Under the pieces are notes generated by a model. That model was not told the DNA's origin and did no database searches. It worked only from the letters and a program-made list of their open reading frames with translations. Of a stretch of 64,000 nt of DNA, positions 1 through 8,045 are shown piece by piece. Origin of the DNA: JAQGMV01 sp963828715 (GTDB lineage Bacteria > Pseudomonadota > Gammaproteobacteria > Burkholderiales > SG8-41); assembly GCA_963828715.1 (NCBI GenBank), contig CAWHFX010000017.1:62001-126000 (forward strand). Direction: 5' to 3'. Made by a program: the position numbers and the translations under genes. Position 1 is the stretch's first letter. Each line of letters begins with the position of its first letter.

Positions 1-248
1 TCCACGATCACCGGCTGGCCGAGCGGGCCGGAGATCGCCTGGGCGATGACGCGCGAAACGAAATCGCTGCCGCCGCCGACGCCGGCGGTTACGATGCGTA
101 CGGTCTTCTGAGGATAGGGCTGTGTCCAACCGCGTGCTGACCACAAGAGGCACAGCGTGCCGACCGCAATGAAAAGGCTGAGACTGCGCAGCTTCTCTAT
201 CGAGAGGGTGATGCAGGATTGCTCGAGAACTTTTACGGTAAGCTTCAC
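1..248 (-). CDS. Bug/TctC family tricarboxylate-binding protein (N-terminal part, runs off the left edge)
   Basis: Only the first 82 codons are in the window. The frame reads a hydrophobic signal segment (FIAVGTLCLLW), then the Bug N-terminal signature YPQKTVRIV, a glycine-rich GVGGGSDFVSRVIAQ stretch and GQPVIV. In the family these form the first strand and the ligand-binding loop of a periplasmic solute-binding protein for carboxylates. The start is taken as GTG at 248-246 because a TGA lies two codons upstream in frame and no ATG is available before the signal segment. That leaves an unusually long n-region of about 19 residues. The substrate is unknown. Confidence 0.75.
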   Translation of the reverse strand, partial: MKLTVKVLEQSCITLSIEKLRSLSLFIAVGTLCLLWSARGWTQPYPQKTVRIVTAGVGGGSDFVSRVIAQAISGPLGQPVIV

Positions 249-348
249 CGCTCAATCTTGCGATGCGCGCGGCCGAAAGACAACAACGATCGAGCGGGCG
301 CGCTCACCGGCGTCTCGTGCGCGAATTCGGTTCGGTTCGAAGTCAGAG

Positions 349-1211
349 ATGAGCATGCGTGAATGCACCGTTCGAACGATGCGCCGCGACGAGATCGAGC
401 TCGCAATCGCACTCGCGGCGGGCGAAGGCTGGAACCCGGGTCTGCATGACACGCACTGCTTTGCGGAGGCCGACCCGGCCGGTTTCTTCATGGCGGAAGT
501 CGATGGGAAGCTTGCCGGTTGTCTCAGCGCCGTTTCCTATGAAGGTCGATTCGGATTCATCGGCCTTTACATCGTCGCGCCCGAGTTTCGAGGGTAGGGC
601 ATCGGATGGCGCATGTGGACGCAGGGCATGCAGCGGCTGGCGGGCCAGCTTGTCGGCCTCGACGGCGTTCCGGCGCAGCAGGACAACTATCGGAAGTCGG
701 GTTTCGTGCTCGGGTGGCGCAACCTGCGCTACGCTGGAACGGCGCGGCACACGATGAGCGATACCGACGATCGGACGCATCGCATCGTTCCGCTGGCGGA
801 CATCGACTTCGCCACGGTGTGCGCGGACGATCGGCGCGTGTTTCCGGCGATGCGCGAGCGCTTCCTGCGCGCATGGATCGGCGTGCCTCAGTCTGCCGCG
901 CTGGCGTGCATCTCAGGGAGCGGCTCGCCGGCTGGGGTGTGATTCGCCGGTGCCGGGAAGGCCATAAGATCGCTCCACTTGTCGCCGATACGAAGGAAGT
1001 CGCGGCCGCGCTGTATACGGCACTCTGCAGGCGCGTGCCCGAGGGCGATGCCCTCTACCTGGACGTGCCGCTGCCGAACGCCGCGGCAGTGGCACTCGCG
1101 GAGGGTTACGACATGCACGGTGTGTTCGACACGGCACGCATGTACAGCGGCGCGCCTCCGCCATGCGAGCTGAACCGGGTGTTCGGCATAACGAGCTTCG
1201 AATTGGGATGA
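349..1211 (+). pseudogene. GNAT N-acetyltransferase, broken by one stop codon and one frameshift
   Basis: Three consecutive reading-frame pieces together match a two-domain GNAT enzyme of about 285 residues. The first (349-597) carries the GNAT core up to IVAPEFRG and ends at TAG 595-597, where the acetyl-CoA loop R/Q-G-x-G should continue; CAG to TAG would explain it. The same frame continues at once with GIGWRMW and runs to TGA 940-942. Between about 905 and 930 the match jumps to another frame, LAGWGVIRR, continuing to the family's typical C-terminus with RMYSG and FGITSFELG. Either the gene is dead or the assembly has two errors. The downstream cyclase gene begins 10 bases after its stop. 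Confidence 0.75.
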
Positions 1212-1221
1212 GGTGACGAGC

Positions 1222-2004
1222 ATGCGTGCGTGGTATTTCGCCGTGATCGCTGTCGCGGCAAGCGTCGCGTTCATATACGCCGGCGCTGGTTCCGCGCAGG
1301 CGTTACACCACCCGATTCAGGCTACGAAAGTCGTCGATCTCACGCACAGGATGCACGAGAGGATGGCGTTCTGGCCGGGCGGTGTGCCGTTCAGGAAAAC
1401 GAGGCTCGTCGACTACGACAAAGGCTATCGCCTGCATAAATTCGAAATGGGAGAGAACACCGGCACCCATGTCGATGCGCCATCTCACTTCATCAAGGGC
1501 AAGCGTGCCATCGATCAGATTCCGCTCGCCGATCTGATCGTGCCCGCCGTCGTCATCGATGTGAGGGACAAGGTCGCAGCATCGGCCGACTATCAGCTTG
1601 CGGCCGATGATGTGACGGCGTGGGAATCGAAGCACGGACGCATTCCGGCTGGCGCGCTCGTCATCCTCAACACGGGCTGGCACACGCGGTTCGATGATCC
1701 ACGGCGGTACATCAACATGGATGACAGAAGGGTCATGCATTTCCCTGGCTACGGGAAAGAAAGCACTGCATTACTGGTGGAACGCGACGTCGCCGGCATC
1801 GCTATCGACACGTTGAGCATCGACCATGGCGCATCGAAGGATTTCGCGGCTCACAAAGTGATGCTGCAGGCCGACAAGTACATGATCGAGAATCTGGCGA
1901 ACCTCGATACGCTGCCGCCGACGGGCGCGAGCGTCGTCGTGGGTGTGCTGCCCGTGCAGGAGGGCTCTCAGGCTCAGGCGCGCGTTTTCGCCTTGCTGCC
2001 GTAA
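1222..2004 (+). CDS. Secreted cyclase-family metal hydrolase (kynurenine formamidase-like)
   Basis: A protein of about 260 residues with an N-terminal signal peptide (hydrophobic run AVIAVAASVAFIYAG, then AGSAQA) followed by the cyclase fold. The metal-binding signature ENTGTHVDAPSHF is present near residue 90 and is the HxGTHxDxPxH motif of the PF04199 family, which hydrolyses N-formylkynurenine, cyclic amides or isatin. A second conserved block, GIAIDTLSIDHG, lies in the C-terminal half. The export signal differs from cytosolic kynurenine formamidase. ATG 1222 is preferred over GTG 1213 because of the GAGG-type ribosome site just upstream. The true substrate cannot be told from sequence. 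Confidence 0.82.
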   Translation: MRAWYFAVIAVAASVAFIYAGAGSAQALHHPIQATKVVDLTHRMHERMAFWPGGVPFRKTRLVDYDKGYRLHKFEMGENTGTHVDAPSHFIKGKRAIDQIPLADLIVPAVVIDVRDKVAASADYQLAADDVTAWESKHGRIPAGALVILNTGWHTRFDDPRRYINMDDRRVMHFPGYGKESTALLVERDVAGIAIDTLSIDHGASKDFAAHKVMLQADKYMIENLANLDTLPPTGASVVVGVLPVQEGSQAQARVFALLP

Positions 2005-2516
2005 CGGCACCACACCGCGGGGTCGGAGACAGCAGCCTTCTTGAAATTGCAGCCACGTCAACTATTCCGCTGTCCGAACTTTCAAGTCCTATTCGCTTGG
2101 TGTTCCATTTGGTCGATTTCTGGATGCTCAAGAACAGAATCGGTATGGCAAGAGAACTTCGACTGCACGCAAAAAACCAGCTTCTCTACAATCACTAACA
2201 AGAAGCACAGGCACCCATCTCCGTGCTTTGTCAGCGGTGGGTTGGCCCAGGCCAACTACTTCAGAGAATCGGAACACCCCAAGGGCTGCTTTGACCAGTT
2301 GATCAACACCTATAACGGTGGGTTCTCAGCAGCCGTCCGGTGCCGTGTAATGGAATGTGTTAAAGCGGACGCAAGGAGATGTCTGGTCACTGGTGGCAGT
2401 AATGGTGGTCACGGAGGTGCCAATCAAGGAAAGAACACCGCCGAGATCGTCTGCGGACCTGTCGTTCTTCGGGTTTTAGCCACCGCATGCCAGGCCGCGC
2501 AGTCGCATCAGCGACG
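2005..2516. other. Low-GC intergenic island without a recognised gene
   Basis: About 510 bases between the cyclase stop and the end of the next Bug gene. Counted by hand, bases 2041-2220 are about 46% GC and 2221-2340 about 58%, against about 63% nearby. One strand carries a long open frame (2041 onward, cysteine-rich, containing TYNGGF and GGSNGGHGGANQG) that runs into the antisense of the Bug gene. The other strand has a shorter open frame with two stops. Neither resembles a family I know. No ribosome site, hairpin or mobile-element end was recognised. Foreign DNA or a decayed gene is likely. Confidence 0.4.
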
Positions 2517-3500
2517 TCATTTGCTGCCAAGCGTCACTACCGGAAGCTTCATTTCCTGCACGAGCTTGCTCCACTCCGCGATTTCGTCGCGCACGAATGC
2601 CGCGAACTCCGTCGGTGAACTGGCCGTGGCGACGAGACCGTCGTCGGCGAATCGCTTCACGGCGTCGGGATCTTTCATGACCTTGACTATCGCCTGATAC
2701 ATCTGGTCGACAATGGCGTCCGGCACGCGCGCTGGGGCGAACATCCCGGTCCAGGCCCCCTTGTCGTAGCCGGGCACGCCGGCTTCATCGAGCGTCGGCA
2801 GCTCCGGCACTGCCGGCGATCGTTGCTTCGTGGTCACCGCAAGCGGACGCACCTGGCGTGAGGTCCTGAAAGGCTTCGAGGACAGCACGCCCATGAAACC
2901 CACCTGCACCTCGCCGGTGATGAGGCCGATCAGGGCCGGCCCGCCTCCCTTGTACGCAACCGGCACCAGGTTGATCTTCGCCATGTACTTGAACAACTCG
3001 GTCGTCATATGCAGATTGCTGCCGACGCCGGCCGAGCCGTAAAACAGGTCCTTGGGGCGTTTGCGAGCGAGTGCGAGGAGCTCCTTGACGCTCTTCACCG
3101 GCAGCGAGGGATGCACGCCCAGGATAAGCGGCTGCGTGGTAATCATCGAGACGGGTCTGAAATCCTTGATCGCATCGAAGGGCAGATTCCGGTAGAGCCC
3201 TGGGACGAACGTGAAGCTCGCGGATGTAACCAGGAACGTGTAGCCGTCGGGAGCCGCTCGCGCGGCCAGCGTGAAGCCGATGGTACCGCCCGCGCCCGTT
3301 CGATTGTCTACGAACACGCTGACGCCGAGCGCCCGCTCCAGCTTGTCCTGCAGGGCGCGAGCCAGGAGATCCGTGCCGCCCCCCGGCGCGAAGGGAACCA
3401 GCAGGCGGATCGGCTTCTCGGGATAACCGGCGGCGTTGGCCGATGGTGCGGACGACGCAAACAAGGCCGTGAGCAGCGAAACACACGTAATGCGGTTCAT
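2517..3500 (-). CDS. Bug/TctC family periplasmic substrate-binding protein
   Basis: A 327-residue protein with signal peptide MNRITCVSLLTALFASSAPS and likely cleavage at SANA-AG. It has the family blocks YPEKPIRLLVPFAPGGGTD, VDNRTGAGGTIG, VAYKGGGPA, ELPTLDEAGVPGY and a C-terminal EFAAFVRDEIAEWSK helix. The usual length is 320-330 residues, so it is complete. The start at 3500 is set by the strong ribosome site GAGGAGGAAG right before the ATG. It stands alone, facing away from the universal stress gene. The ligand is presumably a carboxylate taken up in the periplasm; no cognate TctA or TctB is in the window. Confidence 0.9.
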   Translation of the reverse strand: MNRITCVSLLTALFASSAPSANAAGYPEKPIRLLVPFAPGGGTDLLARALQDKLERALGVSVFVDNRTGAGGTIGFTLAARAAPDGYTFLVTSASFTFVPGLYRNLPFDAIKDFRPVSMITTQPLILGVHPSLPVKSVKELLALARKRPKDLFYGSAGVGSNLHMTTELFKYMAKINLVPVAYKGGGPALIGLITGEVQVGFMGVLSSKPFRTSRQVRPLAVTTKQRSPAVPELPTLDEAGVPGYDKGAWTGMFAPARVPDAIVDQMYQAIVKVMKDPDAVKRFADDGLVATASSPTEFAAFVRDEIAEWSKLVQEMKLPVVTLGSK

Positions 3501-3887
3501 GGCTTCCTCCTCGTTGTTGGGTGTATCTCCTTCTCCGTGCGACGCGTTCAATGGTGCGCGGAGAGGAGGGCATCCATAGTGTGGATGTCAGAGGCATCAT
3601 AGTCTTTTTCCCGCACGCGGAAACAGAGGACGAGAAGTGGGTGCGCCGAACCAGGACGAGGCGGTTTCCCGCGGGGTAAGCTTGCGCCAATTGTGTGAAA
3701 CGAGCGAAATGGTCAGCGCAACTCTGGACTGCCGTTCAGAGTAGCGCTCGCGCCTCGGTGGTGGGCCCATCGAGGTGTTCGCAGTGATCCCGAAGACGGC
3801 TCACCGCTTTTCGTGGTTGGTCAGCATCAATAGATGGCTCGCCATCACAGAGCACAGTAGCCGAAGAAGCGAGCGGAGGACGCCGAA
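3501..3887. other. Divergent intergenic region, nothing recognised
   Basis: 387 bases between the divergent Bug gene and the universal stress gene. It must hold both promoters, but I see no convincing -35/-10 pair, palindrome or repeat. The last 25 bases contain the GGAGG ribosome site of the universal stress gene. Confidence 0.4.
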
Positions 3888-4331
3888 ATGTACAAACGCA
3901 TCATCGTTGCGATCGACGGTAGCAGCACCTCGAAGCTCGCCCTGCGTCATGCAATCAAGCTCGCGAAGGAAGGGCAATCCGCGTTGTGCATCGTGCACGC
4001 CGTCGACCTCGTCAACGTCAACGTAGAGACAGTGGACGGTATGAGCAACTACGAGGAAGCGGTGCGGAAATCGGGCAATCAAATCCTGAAACACGCCGCG
4101 GCACTCGCGAAGAAGGCGGGAGTAAGATCGGAAACGCGGCTTCTCGACGTCCGACGATTTCGCGATCGGATCGCCGACGAGATCGCTCGCGAGGCCAGGA
4201 ACTGGCGTGCGGACCTGATCGTAATAGGCACGCACGGACGTCGCGGGCTCAGCCGCGTGTTTCTCGGAAGTGCAGCCGAGGCTGTGCTACGCATTGCTTC
4301 AGTGCCGGTCTTATTGATTCGTGGGAAGTGA
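3888..4331 (+). CDS. Universal stress protein (UspA family)
   Basis: A 147-residue single-domain Usp protein, the normal family length. The N-terminus YKRIIVAIDGSSTSKLAL is the typical beta1-loop with the conserved Asp. The C-terminus holds GTHGRRGLSRVFLGSAAE, the G-2x-G-9x-G-S motif that marks ATP-binding members of the family. These are cytosolic proteins that help cells survive stasis, oxidative and other stress. The start is supported by GGAGG about 10 bases upstream. It looks monocistronic, with 70 bases to the next gene. Confidence 0.92.
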   Translation: MYKRIIVAIDGSSTSKLALRHAIKLAKEGQSALCIVHAVDLVNVNVETVDGMSNYEEAVRKSGNQILKHAAALAKKAGVRSETRLLDVRRFRDRIADEIAREARNWRADLIVIGTHGRRGLSRVFLGSAAEAVLRIASVPVLLIRGK

Positions 4332-4401
4332 CAATGCCATGAGCGCTGCCGTTGAAGCGCAGCGTCGCTCCTACGCTGGTATATCGCTATAGAGGCCGAC
4401 G

Positions 4402-5184
4402 ATGGCCCGCATTCGCGTCGTCACGCTCAACATGGAGCAGGACCACAAGCGCTGGGAGATGCGGCGCGAGCTCATCGTCGAGCAACTCGTCGAGCTCAGA
4501 CCGGACGTATTTGCCATGAACGAAGTCTGCGTGCCGCTGCAGACCGCACGCTGGCTGCAGGATGTGCTGAAGGAACGACTGGATCTCGAGTATGCGCTCG
4601 TGCAGCAAACCAAATCGAACGGTGAAGCGGAGGCCGACGGCGAAGCGCTGCTGACGCGCTTTCCGCTTATCGAGACCGGAAATCTCGACTATCGGGCGCG
4701 TGACATGGTTGCGCTGGTCGCACGGATCTCTGTCGAGGACGCGCCGGTCGACGTGTATGTGACACATCTCTACAGGTCGAAAGGCGAAGATTCGTTGCGG
4801 CTCTATCAAGTGCAGCAATTGCAGGCGTGGATGGATCGTCGGGCGGATGTCACCGCACGCATCGTGTGCGGTGACTTCAACGCGACGCTCGACAAGCCAT
4901 CGGCTGCCCTCATGGCTACACGCTACCGGCCAACGCAAAGCGCGCCGACTGCATTCACGCCTCTCGCCGACAGCGATGGCGCAGTGTCGCATCCCGACTG
5001 GGCGCGAATGGATCGCTGCATCGACTATATCTGGGTCTCGCGGGACCTGCACATCGTGAAGAGTGGCGTCTGCTTCGATAAGGCGAGTCAGTCGGATTCC
5101 TCGCTTTGGCCCTCGGACCATGCCGGTGTATGGGCCGACCTGGAAAAGGCCGGCTCCGCTCGAGCCGACGCGGGCGTGTCGTAA
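4402..5184 (+). CDS. Endonuclease/exonuclease/phosphatase family protein
   Basis: A 260-residue protein with the EEP fold signatures in order: RVVTLNMEQD at the N-terminus, a metal-binding Glu in AMNEV (about residue 41), CGDFNATLD in the middle and the catalytic SDHAGVWADL near the end. Members are Mg-dependent phosphodiesterases acting on DNA, phosphoinositides, sphingomyelin or nucleotides; the substrate is not deducible here. There is no signal peptide, so it should be cytosolic. It ends 38 bases before the paiB-like gene on the same strand and may be cotranscribed with it. Confidence 0.87.
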   Translation: MARIRVVTLNMEQDHKRWEMRRELIVEQLVELRPDVFAMNEVCVPLQTARWLQDVLKERLDLEYALVQQTKSNGEAEADGEALLTRFPLIETGNLDYRARDMVALVARISVEDAPVDVYVTHLYRSKGEDSLRLYQVQQLQAWMDRRADVTARIVCGDFNATLDKPSAALMATRYRPTQSAPTAFTPLADSDGAVSHPDWARMDRCIDYIWVSRDLHIVKSGVCFDKASQSDSSLWPSDHAGVWADLEKAGSARADAGVS

Positions 5185-5203
5185 AGAATTCGTAAATAAT
5201 TCT
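5185..5203. promoter_or_regulatory. AT-rich palindrome upstream of the paiB-like gene
   Basis: The perfect six-base half sites AGAATT and AATTCT, separated by seven A/T-rich bases, lie directly after the stop of the preceding gene and 19 bases before the paiB-like start. Such an AT-rich dyad is unusual in this GC-rich window. It could be an operator, possibly autoregulatory, or a promoter element. The role is inferred from position only. Confidence 0.35.
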
Positions 5204-5222
5204 GAAAGCGGAAAGAGCTGGC

Positions 5223-5864
5223 ATGTACCTGCCGAAGCACTTCGAAGAAACGCGAGTTGAAGAGCTCCGCCGCATCATGGCCGAATATCCGCTGGGCGCC
5301 TTCGTCATCCATGGGCCGAACGGGCTCGACGCGAATCACCTGCCGTTCCACCTCGATCCCGATGCGGGTGCGCACGGGCGACTGCTCGCGCATGTCGCGC
5401 GGACGAATCCCGTATGGACGGAGATCAAGGATGGCGACGAGGTTCTCGTCATTTTTCGCGCAGCAAACGCATACGTCTCGCCGAACTGGTATCCCAGCAA
5501 GCACGAGCTCCACCGCCAGGTGCCGACGTGGAACTATCAGGCAGTGCATGTCCACGGGAAAGCACATGTCCGCGACGACGAGCGCTTCGTACGGGGTGTC
5601 GTGGCGCGACTGACACGCACCCACGAGGCGGGCACCGGCGCCGACAGGCCGTGGAAGATGACCGATGCTCCGCAGGAATACATCGAGCAGATGCTGGCGG
5701 CCATCGTCGGCCTGGAAATCGAGATCAGCAGGATCGTCGGCAAATGGAAACTGAGCCAGAACAAGGAGGAGCGGGATCGGATCGGTGCGGCCGAGGAGCT
5801 GCGCAAGCGTGGCGCGGACGTCCTTTCCGAAGCGATGCTGCGCACCGTCGGGCGGCTGCCGTGA
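5223..5864 (+). CDS. paiB: PaiB-like FMN-binding protein / negative regulator
   Basis: 213 residues beginning MYLPKHFEETRVEELRRIM, the hallmark N-terminus of the PaiB family (FMN-binding split barrel, usual length about 200). HGPNGLDANHLPFHLD and the block around SPNWYPSKHELHRQVPTWNY are conserved family segments. Bacillus PaiB is described as a negative transcription regulator; biochemically, members are FMN-binding proteins and some act as oxidoreductases, so a regulatory role is not certain here. No paiA partner is adjacent. An AT-rich dyad precedes the gene. Confidence 0.85.
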   Translation: MYLPKHFEETRVEELRRIMAEYPLGAFVIHGPNGLDANHLPFHLDPDAGAHGRLLAHVARTNPVWTEIKDGDEVLVIFRAANAYVSPNWYPSKHELHRQVPTWNYQAVHVHGKAHVRDDERFVRGVVARLTRTHEAGTGADRPWKMTDAPQEYIEQMLAAIVGLEIEISRIVGKWKLSQNKEERDRIGAAEELRKRGADVLSEAMLRTVGRLP

Positions 5865-5904
5865 TAGCGCCCTGGCAATGCAGCCACGAACTCAGCGCAC
5901 CGGA

Positions 5905-5932
5905 CCGCGCGCGAGCGAAGTGGCGCGCGCGG
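5905..5932. repeat. GC-rich stem-loop after the paiB-like gene
   Basis: CCGCGCGC at 5905-5912 pairs perfectly with GCGCGCGG at 5925-5932, leaving a 12-base loop. It lies about 40 bases after the stop codon. There is no T-run behind it, so it is not a canonical intrinsic terminator. It may only protect the 3' end of the transcript. Confidence 0.3.
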
Positions 5933-6088
5933 CGGCGATTTCAGGCGGCAAGGTCCGCATAGAACTACCGCGGCAGGCCCATTCGCAGCACAATCCGGGA
6001 CTCTCGGCCGGGATGCCAATCACGGCGTCCTGCTTCCGAGCGTTCGTTCAGCTTGCAGGAACAACTTCTTCCAGGAAGGGAGGCAGCC

Positions 6089-6376
6089 ATGTACGCGGTA
6101 ATACGGCAATACGAGTTCGATCGGGGCAGCAGCGAAGAGATCAATCGCAAGCTGCGGGACGTTTTCGTCCCACTGCTCAAGAAAGCGCCGGGTTTCGTCA
6201 CGTATTACTGGCTGGACACGGGTGAAGGTGCGGGTGCGTCGATCAGCGTATTCCAGAGTAAAGCCGGTGCTGAAGAGTCCGTGCGAGTTGCGGCCGCGTT
6301 CGTCAAGGAGCATCTGACCGGCATGAGCTTCAGCAGTCCCCGCATCACCCAGGGGGAGGTTCAGGCGCACGGCTGA
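6089..6376 (+). CDS. Small ABM-like (antibiotic biosynthesis monooxygenase fold) protein, function unknown
   Basis: A 95-residue protein starting MYAVIRQYEFDRGSSEEIN and continuing with FVPLLKKAPGFVTYYWLDTG. The pattern of a short first strand, a helix, then P-G-F-x-x-Y-Y and a final amphipathic helix is that of dimeric alpha/beta barrel (ABM-type) proteins found next to many oxidoreductases. No catalytic residue can be assigned. The start is set by AAGGGAGG upstream; an in-frame start 36 bases earlier is less likely. It is a single gene or the first of a short operon with the helical protein downstream. Confidence 0.7.
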   Translation: MYAVIRQYEFDRGSSEEINRKLRDVFVPLLKKAPGFVTYYWLDTGEGAGASISVFQSKAGAEESVRVAAAFVKEHLTGMSFSSPRITQGEVQAHG

Positions 6377-6523
6377 AGCGAGCCGAGTACTGCGATGCGC
6401 GCGTGTCCCTCGTCGCGCGCATAATCCCGAGCTCGAACCCGGTCACACGAAGGAGGCAACTCATGTACCGATCAAGCGCAGGTTGATCTCGCCAGGAATC
6501 TCTGGGAACAATCGAAAGCAGCG

Positions 6524-6733
6524 GTGGCCCAGGGGCACCAGGCCTGGGATCTCGTGATGAAATCACACAAGACGATGCTCGACTCGATGCGCGCGGCGGG
6601 TGCGCCGTTTGCGCTTGCCGCAGACCAGTTCGACAAGCTCATGGAATTCCATTCCGCGCAATACAAGGCCGCACTCGATTACATGGACAAGATGTCAGCG
6701 GAGTATCAGAAGCTCCTCGCGCAGGCAAAATAA
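6524..6733 (+). CDS. Short helical, phasin-like protein with a probable frameshift at its start
   Basis: The body of the protein is highly helical and amphipathic (MKSHKTMLDSMRAAGAP, QFDKLMEFHSAQYKAALDYM), as in phasin-like granule proteins, though the match is weak. The open frame extends upstream from the GTG at 6524 and reads TDQAQVDLARNLWEQSK. A very strong ribosome site AAGGAGG (6450-6456) and an ATG at 6463 sit right before that peptide but are one base out of frame, giving only seven codons. Deleting one base after the ATG would create a protein of about 90 residues. Either the true start is frameshifted or GTG 6524 is used. Confidence 0.55.
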   Translation: MAQGHQAWDLVMKSHKTMLDSMRAAGAPFALAADQFDKLMEFHSAQYKAALDYMDKMSAEYQKLLAQAK

Positions 6734-6764
6734 AGGGCTTGCTGTCGTCCGGGGCGGGTGCGTG

Positions 6765-8045
6765 ATGGAGAACGATGGTTGGCTGCCAGAACCCGCTGCG
6801 CGTGCAGTGTTCATGCGCCTGCCCGTTCCCATCGCGCTGATCTCGGCGGCTGGCGAGGTCGTCCTGGAAAACGAGCGGTTCGCGCGCTACTTCGACGCAT
6901 CGCGGATCAATCCGGCGCAGCTCGAGGCTCTCGATGCGACCGAGGAGGAACCGTGGAGTCTCGTGCGCATGCCGGGCCGTGGCGGCGGGATGGTCGATGC
7001 ATGGGCGCAGTCGTTCGAAGTGTACGGAAGCCGCGTACTCGTGCTGGACGAGTTGCGCAGCGCGCGCTGGGCGCCCGAGCTCAAGCAGCTGCATGCTCGC
7101 CTTGCCGCACTGGAGAAGCTGAGCGCCACGGATCATCTCACCGGCGCGTGGAACCGCGCGCATTTCGACCGCGTGATCGAAAGCGAGCTTGGCCGCAGCG
7201 CGCGCTTTCGCCAGCCGTTGTCACTGCTGCTGCTCGACCTCGACCATTTCAAAGGCATCAACGACACGTTCGGACATCAGGCGGGTGACGTCATTCTCCA
7301 GAGCTTCGTGCGGTTCGTGAGGCAATGGACACGCAGTGCCGACGTGTTGTTTCGGTGGGGTGGAGAGGAATTCGTCGTGCTGGCAGTCTCGACCGGTTAT
7401 CGGCACGCCGCCGCGTTTGCCGAGGGGCTGCGCCGCAAGATCGCCGCACAGGACTTCCCGGACATCGGGTCACTGTCGGTGAGTATCGGTGTCGCCGAGC
7501 ACGTCGGCGCGGAGAGCCCGGCCGAGTGGTTTCACAGGGTCGACGAAGCGCTCTACAAGGCGAAGCAGGGCGGCCGGAATCTCGTCGTGGTCGATCCGCG
7601 CGGAAACTCCGATGCGTGGGCCACCGATTCGGCTACATCCGCGCTCCACCTCGTGTGGCAGGAGGCGTATGAATCCGGCAACCCCGTCATCGACGATGAG
7701 CATCGACAACTGTTCGACCGCGCGAACGTGCTGATCGATGCGTCCTTCGTGCAGGAAGAGACGCCGGAGGTCTTCCGCGCCGCTTTGGATGATCTGGTCG
7801 CACACGTGGCGCGCCATTTTGCGCATGAAGAGGCGCTGCTGGAACAGCACCAGTATGCGCGCCTCATCCCCCACAAGGCCGCTCACGCTCGTCTTCTCGA
7901 AAAGGCCGCCGTGCTCAACGACGCTGCGCGTGCGGGCAGCGCAACGCTCGGCGATATCGTCAACTTCGTCGCCGCCGAAGTCGTTGTTCGCCATCTGCTC
8001 ACAATGGACCGCGACTTCTTCACCCTGTTCGGAGAGCGCTCATGA
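6765..8045 (+). CDS. Diguanylate cyclase (GGDEF) fused to a C-terminal bacteriohemerythrin domain
   Basis: A 426-residue cytosolic protein. Residues 1-100 look like a degenerate PAS-type sensor domain. The GGDEF domain (about 115-280) has LTGAWNRAHF, DLDHFKGINDTFGH and the active-site motif GGEEF at 199-203. An RSAD at 190-193, five residues before it, is a canonical RxxD inhibitory site for c-di-GMP feedback. Residues 297-426 form a hemerythrin: H313, H351 with E355, H370/H374, and H410 with D415 are the expected di-iron ligands. It should make c-di-GMP in response to oxygen or redox state. The stop overlaps the next gene's ATG, indicating translational coupling. Confidence 0.93.
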   Translation: MENDGWLPEPAARAVFMRLPVPIALISAAGEVVLENERFARYFDASRINPAQLEALDATEEEPWSLVRMPGRGGGMVDAWAQSFEVYGSRVLVLDELRSARWAPELKQLHARLAALEKLSATDHLTGAWNRAHFDRVIESELGRSARFRQPLSLLLLDLDHFKGINDTFGHQAGDVILQSFVRFVRQWTRSADVLFRWGGEEFVVLAVSTGYRHAAAFAEGLRRKIAAQDFPDIGSLSVSIGVAEHVGAESPAEWFHRVDEALYKAKQGGRNLVVVDPRGNSDAWATDSATSALHLVWQEAYESGNPVIDDEHRQLFDRANVLIDASFVQEETPEVFRAALDDLVAHVARHFAHEEALLEQHQYARLIPHKAAHARLLEKAAVLNDAARAGSATLGDIVNFVAAEVVVRHLLTMDRDFFTLFGERS

